64,000 nt of DNA from Nocardioides marmorisolisilvae (GTDB lineage: Bacteria; Actinomycetota; Actinomycetes; Propionibacteriales; Nocardioidaceae). The stretch is taken from contig NZ_RJSG01000006.1 of the NCBI RefSeq assembly GCF_003725775.1, forward strand, positions 1 to 64,000, read 5' to 3'. Under the pieces are notes generated by a model. The model saw only the letters and a list, made by a program, of their open reading frames with translations, had not been told where the DNA came from and searched no databases. Position 1 is the stretch's first letter. Each line of letters begins with the position of its first letter. The position numbers and the translations under genes were made by a program. Below, piece after piece: positions 33,232 to 42,200 of this stretch.

Positions 33232-34460
33232 CGGTCCGCCGGCGCTGACCGTGGTCCGACCACGGTCAGCGCCGCGATCGCGGTCGTGATCGGCACGGCG
33301 AGCACCAGGCCGATGCCGCTGGCCAGCGTCCGGACGATCTCCTCGGAGATGCTCTCCGAGGACAGCAGCTCGACCAGCGGCCGGTCGTAGAGCGAGAGCA
33401 GCAGCAGGACCGCCAGCGCGCTGCCCGCGTAGGCGAACACGATCGTGTAGATCGTCGAGGCGATGTGGTCCCGCCCGATCCGCATCGCGCTGGTGAACAG
33501 CGTGCGGCGCGACAGGTCGGGTCCGGCCTCGCGCAGCTCCCAGACGGCCGAGGCCTGGGTGATGGTCACGTCGTTGAGGACGCCGAGCCCGGCGACGACC
33601 AGCGCGCAGGTGAGCAGCCCCTGGAACGACAGGTTGTCGGCGAACGCCGAGAGCAGCCCGGCGCTCTCGTCACCGAACCCGGACAGCGTCGCGCCGTGGA
33701 TGGCGAGCTGACCGACGGCCGCCGTCACCCCGACCCCGAGCAACGTGCCGGCCAGGGCGGCGCTCGTGCGGATCGACGGGCCGTGCGCCAGGTAGAGCAC
33801 CACGAACATGATCGCCGCGGAGCCGACCAGCGCCACGGCCACGCCCGAGGAGCCCGACAGCAGCGCCGGGAGCATGAACTTGAAGAGCACCGCTCCGCCG
33901 ATGCCGAGGCTGACCAGGGCCAGCACGCCGCGCAGGCGGGCCACCGCGGCGACGACCAGGACGAACAGCGCGGCCAGCAGCCACAGCGGCTTGAGCCGGA
34001 TGACGTCGTCGAACGAGTACGTCGCCGGCGCTCCGTTCGTGCCGGGGATCCGGACCAGCCGGACGTGGTCGCCCGCCGCCAGGCCGGACTGCGCCACGGC
34101 GGTGGGGACGCCGACCTTCTCGGTCGCACCCAGTTCGGGGCCGTCGGTGAGCACCGCGGCGATCTGGCCGCAGCTCGCCGAGCTCCCGGACGTGTTCGGA
34201 TCGCCCTGACCCTGGTCGGGCGGGCACGGCTTCTGCACCGCCGTCACCCTCGCCTTCTGGAAGGTGACTCCGGGGGCGGCGTACTGGGCCTGGTTGCGCA
34301 GCGTGTCGACCGCGTGCGCGTCCGGCCACAGCGCCACGACGCCGATCACCGTCGCCACGGCGGTCAGGGCCAGGAAGGTGAGCAGCACCGTGACCGGTCC
34401 GCGGGCGACGTCGACGGACGACGGACCGTGCCGATGGGCATGGGAGTGCGAATGAGCCAT
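33228..34460 (-). CDS. YibE/F family membrane protein
   Basis: A 410-residue polytopic membrane protein of the YibE/F family. A His-rich start (MAHSHSHAHRHG) precedes a first transmembrane helix (about 24-46), an extracytoplasmic domain with four cysteines or fewer, and about eight further helices. The family block GLLTCALVVAGLGVLNDVTITQASAVWEL is at about 285-312. The role of the family is not known; transport is likely. The His tail could bind metal. Convergent with pknB, overlapping by four bases. Confidence 0.88.
   Translation of the reverse strand: MAHSHSHAHRHGPSSVDVARGPVTVLLTFLALTAVATVIGVVALWPDAHAVDTLRNQAQYAAPGVTFQKARVTAVQKPCPPDQGQGDPNTSGSSASCGQIAAVLTDGPELGATEKVGVPTAVAQSGLAAGDHVRLVRIPGTNGAPATYSFDDVIRLKPLWLLAALFVLVVAAVARLRGVLALVSLGIGGAVLFKFMLPALLSGSSGVAVALVGSAAIMFVVLYLAHGPSIRTSAALAGTLLGVGVTAAVGQLAIHGATLSGFGDESAGLLSAFADNLSFQGLLTCALVVAGLGVLNDVTITQASAVWELREAGPDLSRRTLFTSAMRIGRDHIASTIYTIVFAYAGSALAVLLLLSLYDRPLVELLSSESISEEIVRTLASGIGLVLAVPITTAIAALTVVGPRSAPADR
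33241..33273 (+). terminator. pknB terminator inside the convergent gene
   Basis: Perfect 15-bp arms (GGCGCTGACCGTGGT and its complement) with a three-base loop, starting nine bases after the pknB stop. The hairpin lies within the last codons of the YibE/F gene, which it encodes as VVGPRSAPA. No T-run follows, which is common in high-GC actinobacteria. Confidence 0.75.
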
Positions 34461-34479
34461 GGGGTTCTCCTCGAACCGC

Positions 34480-35289
34480 TCAGCGGGGTGCGTCGGTCGG
34501 CTCTGGACCCGGCCGGGCGTACTTCAGGGTGGCAGCGCCGGTGTAACCAGGCATGTCGAGCGACGAGCTCTCCGTGACCTTGTAGCCGAGCTGGTAGGCA
34601 TCGACGAAGGTCAGGTACGCGTTCACGTAGTCGCTGTTGTCCAGGCTGGCCTGGAGGTCGGAGGCATCGCCGATCGCGGAGATCCGGTACGGCGGCGAGT
34701 ACGGCACGCCGTGCAGGATCACGGTGTTGCCGACGCACTTGATGCCGGTCGTGGAGATCACCCGCTGGCCCTGGATCGTCATCGCCTCGGCTCCCCCGGA
34801 CCAGAGCGCGTTCACCACGGCTTGGATGTCCTGCTGGTGGACCACCAGCTCGTCCTGGGTGACCCCGCTGTCGGGGTTGTTCCGAGCCTCGTCCAGCTCG
34901 CTCTTCGGCGCGTCGTCGAGGACGACGGTCAGACCCGGGCCGGTCACCGGCGAGAACCCGCTCGGGCCGCGGAGCAGGTCGACCTGGTGCTGGAGCTCGG
35001 TGACCTGGGAGTCGTTGACCTGGTGGCTCAGGCCGCTGATCTGCGTGTTCAGGCCGGAGACCTGGGACTGGAGGTCGTTGACGTGCTCACGCTCGGCGCG
35101 GACCACGTGGTCGAGGTCGGTCACGCTGGCCGCGCGCAGGTCCAGACCCTTGGAGTTGATCGAGGTGGTGACGAAGAGCAGGCCCGCCACGACGAACATC
35201 GAGACCGCCACCGGGCGCCAGCGGCCCCGGACCCGAAAACGGAGCAGCTCGCGCCAGCTGCCCCCCATCGGCTCGCGATCCGGTCCCAC
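34480..35289 (-). CDS. DUF881 family membrane protein
   Basis: A 269-residue protein matching Rv0012-type DUF881 proteins, which sit beside crgA in actinobacteria. One transmembrane helix at about residues 28-45 follows a basic N-terminus. A coiled coil comes next (about 60-105; VVRAEREHVNDLQSQVSGLNTQ...) and then the DUF881 domain (GPGLTVVLDDAP, QDELVVHQQDIQAVVNALW, GAEAMTIQGQRV). A possible second start is seven codons in. It is divergent from crgA, and a role in division or growth is inferred. Confidence 0.9.
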   Translation of the reverse strand: MGPDREPMGGSWRELLRFRVRGRWRPVAVSMFVVAGLLFVTTSINSKGLDLRAASVTDLDHVVRAEREHVNDLQSQVSGLNTQISGLSHQVNDSQVTELQHQVDLLRGPSGFSPVTGPGLTVVLDDAPKSELDEARNNPDSGVTQDELVVHQQDIQAVVNALWSGGAEAMTIQGQRVISTTGIKCVGNTVILHGVPYSPPYRISAIGDASDLQASLDNSDYVNAYLTFVDAYQLGYKVTESSSLDMPGYTGAATLKYARPGPEPTDAPR

Positions 35290-35346
35290 CCGACTACGCT
35301 AACCGACGACCCCAGCAGTTCTCCCGTACCGATCTGGAGCTCCACC

Positions 35347-35823
35347 GTGTCCAAGCGCACCGCCCGCAACCCCTCGATGTCGATCAGCGGCTACGAGACC
35401 TCCCTGGTGCGCTGCGCCGTCGTGCTGCTGCTCGTCGCCGCCGGCATCGCCTGGATCACCGTCTACACGAACTTCGCGATGGACGCCGCCGAGTGGACCA
35501 AGGGCTTCGGCAAGAAGCCGCACACGCCGTTCCCGTGGATGTCCGACCTGCACAAGTGGAACTACCTGATCGGGTTCGGACTCTCGTTCCTGGGCCTGAT
35601 CGTCTCCGCGCACCCGAAGACCCCGATGGGTCGCGGCCGCGGCGTCGTCGTCGGGATGCTCGGGTGCTTCCTGCTCGGCCTGGCCTGGATCGTCACGTAC
35701 TACTTCGTGGCGCAGAGCTCCACCGCGCACATCCCGGTGATGGACAAGCTCGACCAGATGAACCTGATCGTCGGCGTGGCCTTCATGGCCGTGGGCTTCA
35801 CCTTCGCCACCAAGTGGGAGTGA
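35347..35823 (+). CDS. crgA: Cell-division protein CrgA, internally duplicated
   Basis: A 158-residue membrane protein of the CrgA family, which in mycobacteria and Streptomyces helps organise the divisome. Classical CrgA is about 90 residues with two helices. Here the unit occurs twice: helix, FPWMSDLHKWNYLIGFGLSFLG helix, then a second helix pair with IPVMDKLDQMNLIVGVAFM and the family ending FATKWE. GTG start with GGAG eight bases upstream; starting at the internal ATG would drop ten residues. Divergent from the DUF881 gene as in other actinobacteria. Confidence 0.88.
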   Translation: MSKRTARNPSMSISGYETSLVRCAVVLLLVAAGIAWITVYTNFAMDAAEWTKGFGKKPHTPFPWMSDLHKWNYLIGFGLSFLGLIVSAHPKTPMGRGRGVVVGMLGCFLLGLAWIVTYYFVAQSSTAHIPVMDKLDQMNLIVGVAFMAVGFTFATKWE

Positions 35824-35846
35824 CCCGGCGAGTTACACGTGTGTAG

Positions 35847-35878
35847 TTCTCCACAGGGTTGTGCACAGCTGGGGATAA
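35847..35878. promoter_or_regulatory. Cluster of three DnaA-box-like 9-mers
   Basis: TTCTCCACA (35847-35855), TTGTGCACA (35859-35867) and, on the minus strand, TTATCCCCA (35878-35870) each match the DnaA box TTRTCCACA at eight of nine positions, within 32 bases between the converging crgA and rhomboid genes. The third overlaps the rhomboid stop region. This gene block is normally close to oriC, so a DnaA-binding role is plausible. Confidence 0.45.
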
Positions 35879-36811
35879 CTACTGGAGCCCTCGGCTGAAG
35901 GTGGAGGGGTCCTTCGGGTAGAACTCGTGCTCGTGCAGGTACTGCGCGCGGACGACGATCAGCCCGATCGACAGCGCGAGGACCGCGCCCGCGACCGTGA
36001 ACTGCACCAGGGTCCGCCTGGCCTTCGGCGCGTAGACCATGGCGATTCCGACCAGCGTGCCGCCGACCAGGCCGCCGAGGTGGCCCTGCCACGAGATGCT
36101 CGGCACCGTGAAGGTGATCAGCAGGTTGATGGCGAGCAGGCTGAGCAGCCCTTGGTAGTCGCCACCGGTCTTGTAGGCGACCACGGCCATCGCCCCGAGC
36201 ACGCCGAACAGGGCGCCCGAAGCGCCGACCGTCCCGCCGTGCGCGTTCGAGAACAGCATGACCGCCGCCGAGCCGGTGAGACCGGACACGAGGTACAGGG
36301 TGAGGAAGCGCAGCCGGCCCAGGATCTGCTCCAGCGCTGGGCCGAACAGGTAGAGCGCCATCATGTTCAGCGCGATGTGCCAGACCTCGATGTGGGTGAA
36401 GTCGGCCGTGATGAGCTGCCACCAGGCACCGTGCGCGACGCCGTCGACGACCTCGGCCGTCTCTCCGACCCCAGGGCTCCGCAGACCCCAGTTGGGAACC
36501 AGGGCCAGCTTCGAGGCCAGCACGGAGTTCCCACCGCCCGCAGCCTGGATCGCGAGCCAGATGACGATGTTCACCCCGAGCAGGATCGAGGTGATCAAGG
36601 TCGGGTTCCCCACCCGGATCCCGCCGTACGGCAGCCGCGCCGTGCGCACCGACTTCGCACCCTCCTTGACGCAGGAGGGGCACTGGAAACCGACCGCCGC
36701 CGAGTTCATGCAGTCGGGGCAGATCGGCTTCTCGCAGCGCTGGCACCGGATCCAGGTCTCCCGGTCCGGGTGTCGGTAGCAGACGGGCGCGGCCGCCGAG
36801 GGATCGCTCAA
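35879..36811 (-). CDS. Rhomboid intramembrane serine protease with zinc finger
   Basis: A 310-residue membrane protease. An N-terminal cytoplasmic zinc-binding region carries paired cysteines and a histidine (CYRHPDRETWIRCQRCEKPICPDC, then CPSC). The rhomboid core follows: WWQLITADFTH, HIALNMMALYLFGPALE, the catalytic serine in GASGALFG (about 198) and catalytic histidine in GHLGG (about 243). It cuts membrane proteins within the bilayer; substrates are unknown. The two-part architecture is usual for actinobacterial rhomboids near ppiA. Confidence 0.93.
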   Translation of the reverse strand: MSDPSAAAPVCYRHPDRETWIRCQRCEKPICPDCMNSAAVGFQCPSCVKEGAKSVRTARLPYGGIRVGNPTLITSILLGVNIVIWLAIQAAGGGNSVLASKLALVPNWGLRSPGVGETAEVVDGVAHGAWWQLITADFTHIEVWHIALNMMALYLFGPALEQILGRLRFLTLYLVSGLTGSAAVMLFSNAHGGTVGASGALFGVLGAMAVVAYKTGGDYQGLLSLLAINLLITFTVPSISWQGHLGGLVGGTLVGIAMVYAPKARRTLVQFTVAGAVLALSIGLIVVRAQYLHEHEFYPKDPSTFSRGLQ

Positions 36812-36828
36812 CGGAGTGTCACCCGGGC

Positions 36829-37341
36829 TCAGCCTCGGGTGATCTCCACGGACTCGATGACCACCGGGTCGATCGGGCGGTCGCCCGGGCCGGTCGCGGT
36901 GGTGCCGATGGCGTCGACCACGTCGCGGCTCTCCTGGTCGGCCACCTCACCGAAGATGGTGTGCTTGTTGTTCAGCCAGGTGGTCGCCGCGGTGGTGATG
37001 AAGAACTGCGAGCCGTTGGTGCCCGGGCCGGCGTTGGCCATCGCGAGCAGGTACGGCTTGGTGAAGGCCAGCTCCGGGTGGAACTCGTCCTTGAAGGTGT
37101 AGCCCGGGCCACCGGTGCCGGTGCCGAGCGGGCAGCCGCCCTGGATCATGAAGTTGTCGATCACGCGGTGGAAGCCGAGGCCGTCGTAGAACTTGCCGGT
37201 CTTGCCGCCGTCAGCCTGGTACTCCTTGGTGCCCTCAGCGAGGCCCACGAAGTTCTCCACCGTCGCCGGTGCGTGGTTCGGGAACAGGTCGATGACGATG
37301 TCGCCGCGGTTGGTGTGCAGCGTGGCCTTCAGGTCTGACAT
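36829..37341 (-). CDS. ppiA: Cyclophilin-type peptidyl-prolyl isomerase
   Basis: A 170-residue cytoplasmic cyclophilin. The family core is clear: GLGFHRVIDNFMIQGGCP with the catalytic Arg, GTGGPGYTFKDEF, LAMANAGPGTNGSQFFIT and the HTIFGEV loop. Start MSDLKAT is chosen over a longer reading because it matches the family N-terminus. It lies 17 bases after the rhomboid start region on the same strand, in the neighbourhood where ppiA is found in mycobacteria. Confidence 0.94.
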   Translation of the reverse strand: MSDLKATLHTNRGDIVIDLFPNHAPATVENFVGLAEGTKEYQADGGKTGKFYDGLGFHRVIDNFMIQGGCPLGTGTGGPGYTFKDEFHPELAFTKPYLLAMANAGPGTNGSQFFITTAATTWLNNKHTIFGEVADQESRDVVDAIGTTATGPGDRPIDPVVIESVEITRG

Positions 37342-37442
37342 GGATTGCCTTCCACAGGGGTGAATGAACCCCCAGATCCTCGCATGCTCGGGCAATCGCG
37401 CGGGTATGGGTCGCTCAGAGAGCCACCGAGGAGGAGGCAGCG

Positions 37443-38099
37443 ATGTCGCGCACCAAGAAGGCCCACCGACTGATCGACCAGGCCGCTGGCCAGGCCACCA
37501 CGCTCGTCGACCACGCAGCCGTCCAGGCGAACGCGCTGGTAGACCAAGTGGCTCCGCTCGCCGAGGCGGCGCGCGAGCGGGTCGTGACCGAGTACGTCCC
37601 GCAGGCCCGCAAGGCCGGGCGGAAGGCGCGCAAGCAGATGATGGAGCAGTACGTCCCGCAGGCGCGGGCGAGCCTGGACGACGCCCGCGAGGCAGTCGCT
37701 GCCGCCGCGGCCACCGCAGCCGCCAAGTCGCCCGTCGGCCCGAAGCCCAAGAAGAAGCGCGGCCGCACCGTCCTCAAGATCGCAGTCCTGGCCGGTGTCG
37801 GCACCGCGCTGGGTCAGTGGTTGCGCAACCGGAACGTCTCGCCGGTCTCGATGTACGAGGCCCCGGAGCCCACGGGCAATCGGGTGCCGCCGCAGCCCGG
37901 TCCGGACCTCGACCTGGACGTCGACCCGGTCCCGCCTGGTGCCGTCGGTGAGCACGACCCCGAGCCGGAGGACCTGAGCCGGTTGGAGGGCGAGGCGCCG
38001 ATCACCCCGGCCACGACCACGGAGTTCCCGGACGACTCGCTCAGCTCGTTCTTCTCGGACGCGATGGACGAGCCGGCGAAGGGGTCACGCCGGCGCTGA
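37443..38099 (+). CDS. Helical protein with a membrane segment, unknown function
   Basis: Not recognised. A 218-residue protein with GAGGAGG as ribosome site. Residues 1-95 are amphipathic, apolipoprotein-like helices with repeated YVPQAR(K/A) units. A basic stretch (KPKKKRGR) precedes one short hydrophobic segment (about 110-120), and the C-terminal 90 residues are acidic and Pro-rich. This layout is common for small actinobacterial envelope-associated proteins. The 3' end overlaps the convergent gene by 15 bases. Confidence 0.72.
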   Translation: MSRTKKAHRLIDQAAGQATTLVDHAAVQANALVDQVAPLAEAARERVVTEYVPQARKAGRKARKQMMEQYVPQARASLDDAREAVAAAAATAAAKSPVGPKPKKKRGRTVLKIAVLAGVGTALGQWLRNRNVSPVSMYEAPEPTGNRVPPQPGPDLDLDVDPVPPGAVGEHDPEPEDLSRLEGEAPITPATTTEFPDDSLSSFFSDAMDEPAKGSRRR

Positions 38100-38441
38100 G
38101 GCCGTGGGTTCGTTCAGCTCGGGGAACTGCTCGCGGAGCTTGCGCACGACGACCCGCTCGACGAAGAAGATCAGCAGCGGGATCAGTCCTGCGAGCAGCA
38201 CCAGCACGGAGAACTGGACCGTCCACCGTGCCCGGCGGGCGATGAGGAACGCCACGATCACGTAGGCGATGTAGAACCAACCGTGGAAGACCCAGCCGAT
38301 CGAGATGTCCTCGCCGAACTTCTGACCGCTGCTGCCCTCGGTGAGCAGGTACTTCATCGGCAGCGCCACGGCCGACATCACGGTGAGCAGGACGCCGACG
38401 ATCGGGGCGAGGATCCGGTAGGCGTTGAACAGGTTTCGCAC
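38085..38441 (-). CDS. DUF3817 family membrane protein
   Basis: A 118-residue membrane protein with three or four helices. It shows the DUF3817 pattern: YRILAPIVGVLLTVMSAVALPMKYLL, GWVFHGWFYIAYVIVAFLIARRARW, then a final helix LLAGLIPLLIFFVERVV and a basic tail. The family function is unknown. It is a separate unit; the cobalamin cluster starts on the same strand 25 bases upstream of it. Confidence 0.85.
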   Translation of the reverse strand: MRNLFNAYRILAPIVGVLLTVMSAVALPMKYLLTEGSSGQKFGEDISIGWVFHGWFYIAYVIVAFLIARRARWTVQFSVLVLLAGLIPLLIFFVERVVVRKLREQFPELNEPTASAPA

Positions 38442-38465
38442 GTCTGAACGGTACTGGGGGGCTGT

Positions 38466-39200
38466 TCAGGCCCGACGCAGCAGGTAGGTGTCCATCACCC
38501 AGCCAGCAGCTGCCGCGGCTGTCCGCTCGCTCTCCAGCTGCTCGGCCACCGCGTCGAGTCGGCCGTGGACCAACCGCTGCGAGGGAGTGCCGAGGTTCGC
38601 ACCCCACCAGATCTGCCACTCCTGCGGGTCCTCGAGCTCCAGGCACGACAGCCGGCCGTCGAGCATCACCACCAGGTTCTCGTGCCCCGCGGCGACGTCG
38701 CCCGCCAGCCGACGCCCGGTGGTGATCAGCACCGGGCGACCGATCGGGTGCAGCACGATGCCGTGCGCCGCGGCGAGCAGCTGGGGCGAGGACAGGCCGG
38801 GGATCACGTCGTACGGGACGCCGAGCGCCTCGACGACCCGGATCGTCGAGTCGTAGAGCGACGGGTCGCCCCAGACAAGGAAACCCACGGGTCCGGGTCG
38901 GGCGTCGAGCACCTCCCGGTACGCCGCGACGCGTGCCGCGTGCCAGTCCCGCACCGCGCCGTCGTAGTCGGACTGCTTCTCGACGTGCGCAGCGTCCCGG
39001 TCGCGCTCGGGATCGGCCACGGCGACCAGCTCGACGCCGTACCGGTCGCAGAGCTCCTGCCGTACGGCGAGCAGCGGGTCGTCCGCGCCCTTGGACGCCG
39101 CGACGACGTAGGCGACCGAGCTGAGCGCGTCGGCCGCCTCGCTGGTCAGGTGGTCGGGGTGGCCGGAGCCGATCCCGATGATCCGCACGACGTCAGCCAT
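38466..39200 (-). CDS. cobF: Precorrin-6A synthase (deacetylating) CobF
   Basis: A 244-residue tetrapyrrole methylase that methylates C1 of precorrin-5 and removes acetate, a step specific to the aerobic B12 route. The N-terminal RIIGIGSGHPDHLT and the GDPSLYD motif (about 105) bind S-adenosylmethionine. The distal half (HENLVVMLDGRLSCLELEDPQEWQIWWGANLGTPSQ) is characteristic of CobF. It overlaps the end of cobN by a few bases and is the second gene of that riboswitch-led unit. A start six codons earlier is possible. Confidence 0.93.
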   Translation of the reverse strand: MADVVRIIGIGSGHPDHLTSEAADALSSVAYVVAASKGADDPLLAVRQELCDRYGVELVAVADPERDRDAAHVEKQSDYDGAVRDWHAARVAAYREVLDARPGPVGFLVWGDPSLYDSTIRVVEALGVPYDVIPGLSSPQLLAAAHGIVLHPIGRPVLITTGRRLAGDVAAGHENLVVMLDGRLSCLELEDPQEWQIWWGANLGTPSQRLVHGRLDAVAEQLESERTAAAAAGWVMDTYLLRRA

Positions 39201-42200
39201 GGCGATCCTCGAGATCACCCTCCACCTCGAGGTAGACGGCCTGCAGCTGACCCAACAGCTCGGGGTCGGGCTCCTCCCAGAGCCCGCGCTCGGCGGCCTC
39301 GTGCAGCCGCTCGACGATGCCGCGCAGCGCCCACGGGTTGGCGTCCTTGAGGAACTGCTGGTTGGTCTCGTCCAGGACGTACTCCTGGGCGAGCTTCTCG
39401 TACATCCAGTCGTGCACCACGCCGGCCGTGGCGTCGAACCCGTAGAGGTAGTCGACGGTCGCGGCCAGCTCGAAGGCGCCCTTGTAGCCGTGCCGCTGCA
39501 TCGCCGCGATCCACCGCGGGTTCACGACGCGGGCCCGGAAGACGCGGGCGGTCTCCTCGGACAGGGTCCGCGTCCGGACCGCGTCCCGAGTGGTGGAGTC
39601 GCCGACGTAGGCGCGCGGTGCCGTGCCGGTCAGCGCGCGGACCGTGGCGACCATCCCGCCGTGGAACTGGAAGTAGTCGTCGGAGTCGGCGATGTCGTGC
39701 TCGCGGGTGTCGATGTTCTTGGCCGCCACCGAGATCCGCCGGTAGTTGCTGCGCAGGTCCTCGGCCGCGCTGACGCCATCCAGGCCGCGCCCGTAGGCGT
39801 AGCCACCCCACTGCGTGTAGACCTCGGCCAGGTCGTTGTCGTCACGCCAGTTGCCGGCCTCGATCACCTGGAGGATGCCGGCTCCGTAGCTGCCCGGCTT
39901 CGACCCGAAGATCCGGGTGGTCGCTCGTCGCTCGTCGCCGTGCTCGGCCAGGTCCGCCTGGGCGTGCGCCCGCACGTAGTTGCGCTCGTGCGGCTCGTCG
40001 GCCTCCGCTGCCAGCCGGACCGCGTCGTCGAGCATCGCGACCACGTGCGGGAAGGCGTCCCGGAAGAAGCCCGAGATCCGGACGGTCACGTCGATCCGCG
40101 GGCGGCCGAGCTCGGTCAGGTCGACCAGCTCCAGGCCGTTGACCCGGCGCGAGGCCTCGTCCCAGCTGGGTCGGACGCCGAGCAGCGCCAGCACCTCGGC
40201 GACGTCGTCACCGCTGGTGCGCATCGCGCTGGTGCCCCAGGCCGAGAGGCCGACCGAGCGCGGGTACTCGCCGGTGTCGGCGAGGTGCCGCTCGAGCAGC
40301 GAGTCCGCCATCGCCACACCGGTCTCCCAGGCGAGCCGCGAGGGCACCGCCTTCGGGTCGACGGTGTAGAAGTTCCGACCGGTCGGCAGCACGTTCACCA
40401 GGCCACGCAGCGGCGAGCCGCTCGGACCAGCCGGGACGTAACCGCCCTCGAGCGCGTGCAGCACGGCGTCGAGCTCGTCGGTGGTCCGGCGCAGCCGCGG
40501 CACGACCTCGGTGGCCGCGAAGGTCAGCACCCGGCGTACCTCAGGGTCGTCGTGCAGACCGTCGACGGCCCCGGGGTCCCAGCCCGCGTCCTCGAGCTGC
40601 TGGACCAGCGCCCGGGCTCGTTCCTCGACGTCGTCGACCTCGGCGGTCGAACCGTCCTTCAACCCCAGCGCCGTCCGCAGCCCCGGCACCGCGGCGTGCT
40701 CACCGCCCCAGATCTGCGTCGCCCGCAGGATCGCCAGCACCAGGTTGACCCGAGCCTCACCCTCCGGCGCCTGGCCCAGCACGTGCAGGCCGTCGCGGAT
40801 CTGCGCGTCCTTGACCTCGCACAACCAGCCGTCGACGTGCAGCAGGAAGTCGTCGAACTCCTCGTCGTCGGGCCGTTCGTCCAGGCCGAGGTCGCGGTGC
40901 ATCTGGGCGGCCTGCATCAGCGTCCAGATCTGCGCGCGCAGGGCCGGCAGCTTGGCCGGGTCCATCGCGGCGACGTTGCCGTACTCGTCGAGCAGCTGCT
41001 CGAGCCGGGCGATGTCTCCGTAGGACTCGGCCCTCGCCATCGGCGGGACCAGGTGGTCGACGATCGTGGCGTGTGCACGCCGCTTGGCCTGCGCGCCCTC
41101 GCCCGGGTCGTTGACCAGGAACGGGTAGATCAGCGGCAGGTCGGCGATCGCAGCGTCGGTCGCGCACGACGCGGACAGCGCTGCGTTCTTACCGGGCAGC
41201 CATTCCATCGAGCCGTGCTTGCCGAGGTGCACGACGGCATGCGCGCCCCAACCCCCATTCTTGGCAGGTGCCGCGACCCACCGGTACGCCGCCAGGTAGT
41301 GGTGGCTGGGCGCCATGTCGGGGTCGTGGTAGATCGCGACCGGGTTCTCGCCGAACCCGCGCGGCGGCTGGATGAGCAGCACCACGTTGCCGGCGCGCAG
41401 GGTGGCCAGCACGATCTCGCCGGAGTCGTTGACGAACAGCGAACCCGGCGCCGGACCCCACGCCGCGGCGATGTCCTCGCGCAGGTCCTGCGGCAGGTCG
41501 GCCGTCCAGCGGGTGTAGTCGTCGACCCCGATCCGGACGTGGGAGTCGGTGAGCTGCGCGTTGGTCAGCCACTCCTCGTCCTGGCCGCCGGCCGCGATCA
41601 GCGCGTGGATGAGGCCGTTGCCGGCCTCGGTGTCGTCCTCGAGGTCGAGGAAACGGGTGATCTCGCCGCCCGGCTCACCGAGGTCGTAGCCGTCCTCGCG
41701 CAGCCGGCGCAGCAGCCGGATCGCGGAGACGGGGGTGTCCAGGCCGACCGCGTTGCCGACCCGGCTGTGCTTGGTCGGGTACGCCGAGAGCATCAGCGCG
41801 ACCTTGCGCTCCGACGGGGCGAGCCGGCGCAACCGTGCGTGACCGACGGCGATACCGGCCACCCGGGCGCAGCGCTCGGGGTCGGCGACGTAGTGCGGGA
41901 GTCCGTCCGGATCGATCTCCTTGAACGAGAACGGCACGGTGATGATCCGGCCGTCGAACTCCGGGATCGCGATCTGGTTGGCCGAGTCCAGCGGGGTGAC
42001 GCCGTCGTCGCTCGCCGCCCACTCCTCGCGGCTGGAGGTGAGGCACAGGCCTTGCAGCACGGGGATGTCGAGGGCCTTGATCCGCTCGACGTCCCAGCCC
42101 TCGTCGTCACCACCGGCACTCGCGCTGGACGGCACGCTGCCGCCGGCGGCCAGCACGGTCACGATCAGGGCGTCCAGGTTGCCCAGCTCCTCGAACAGGT

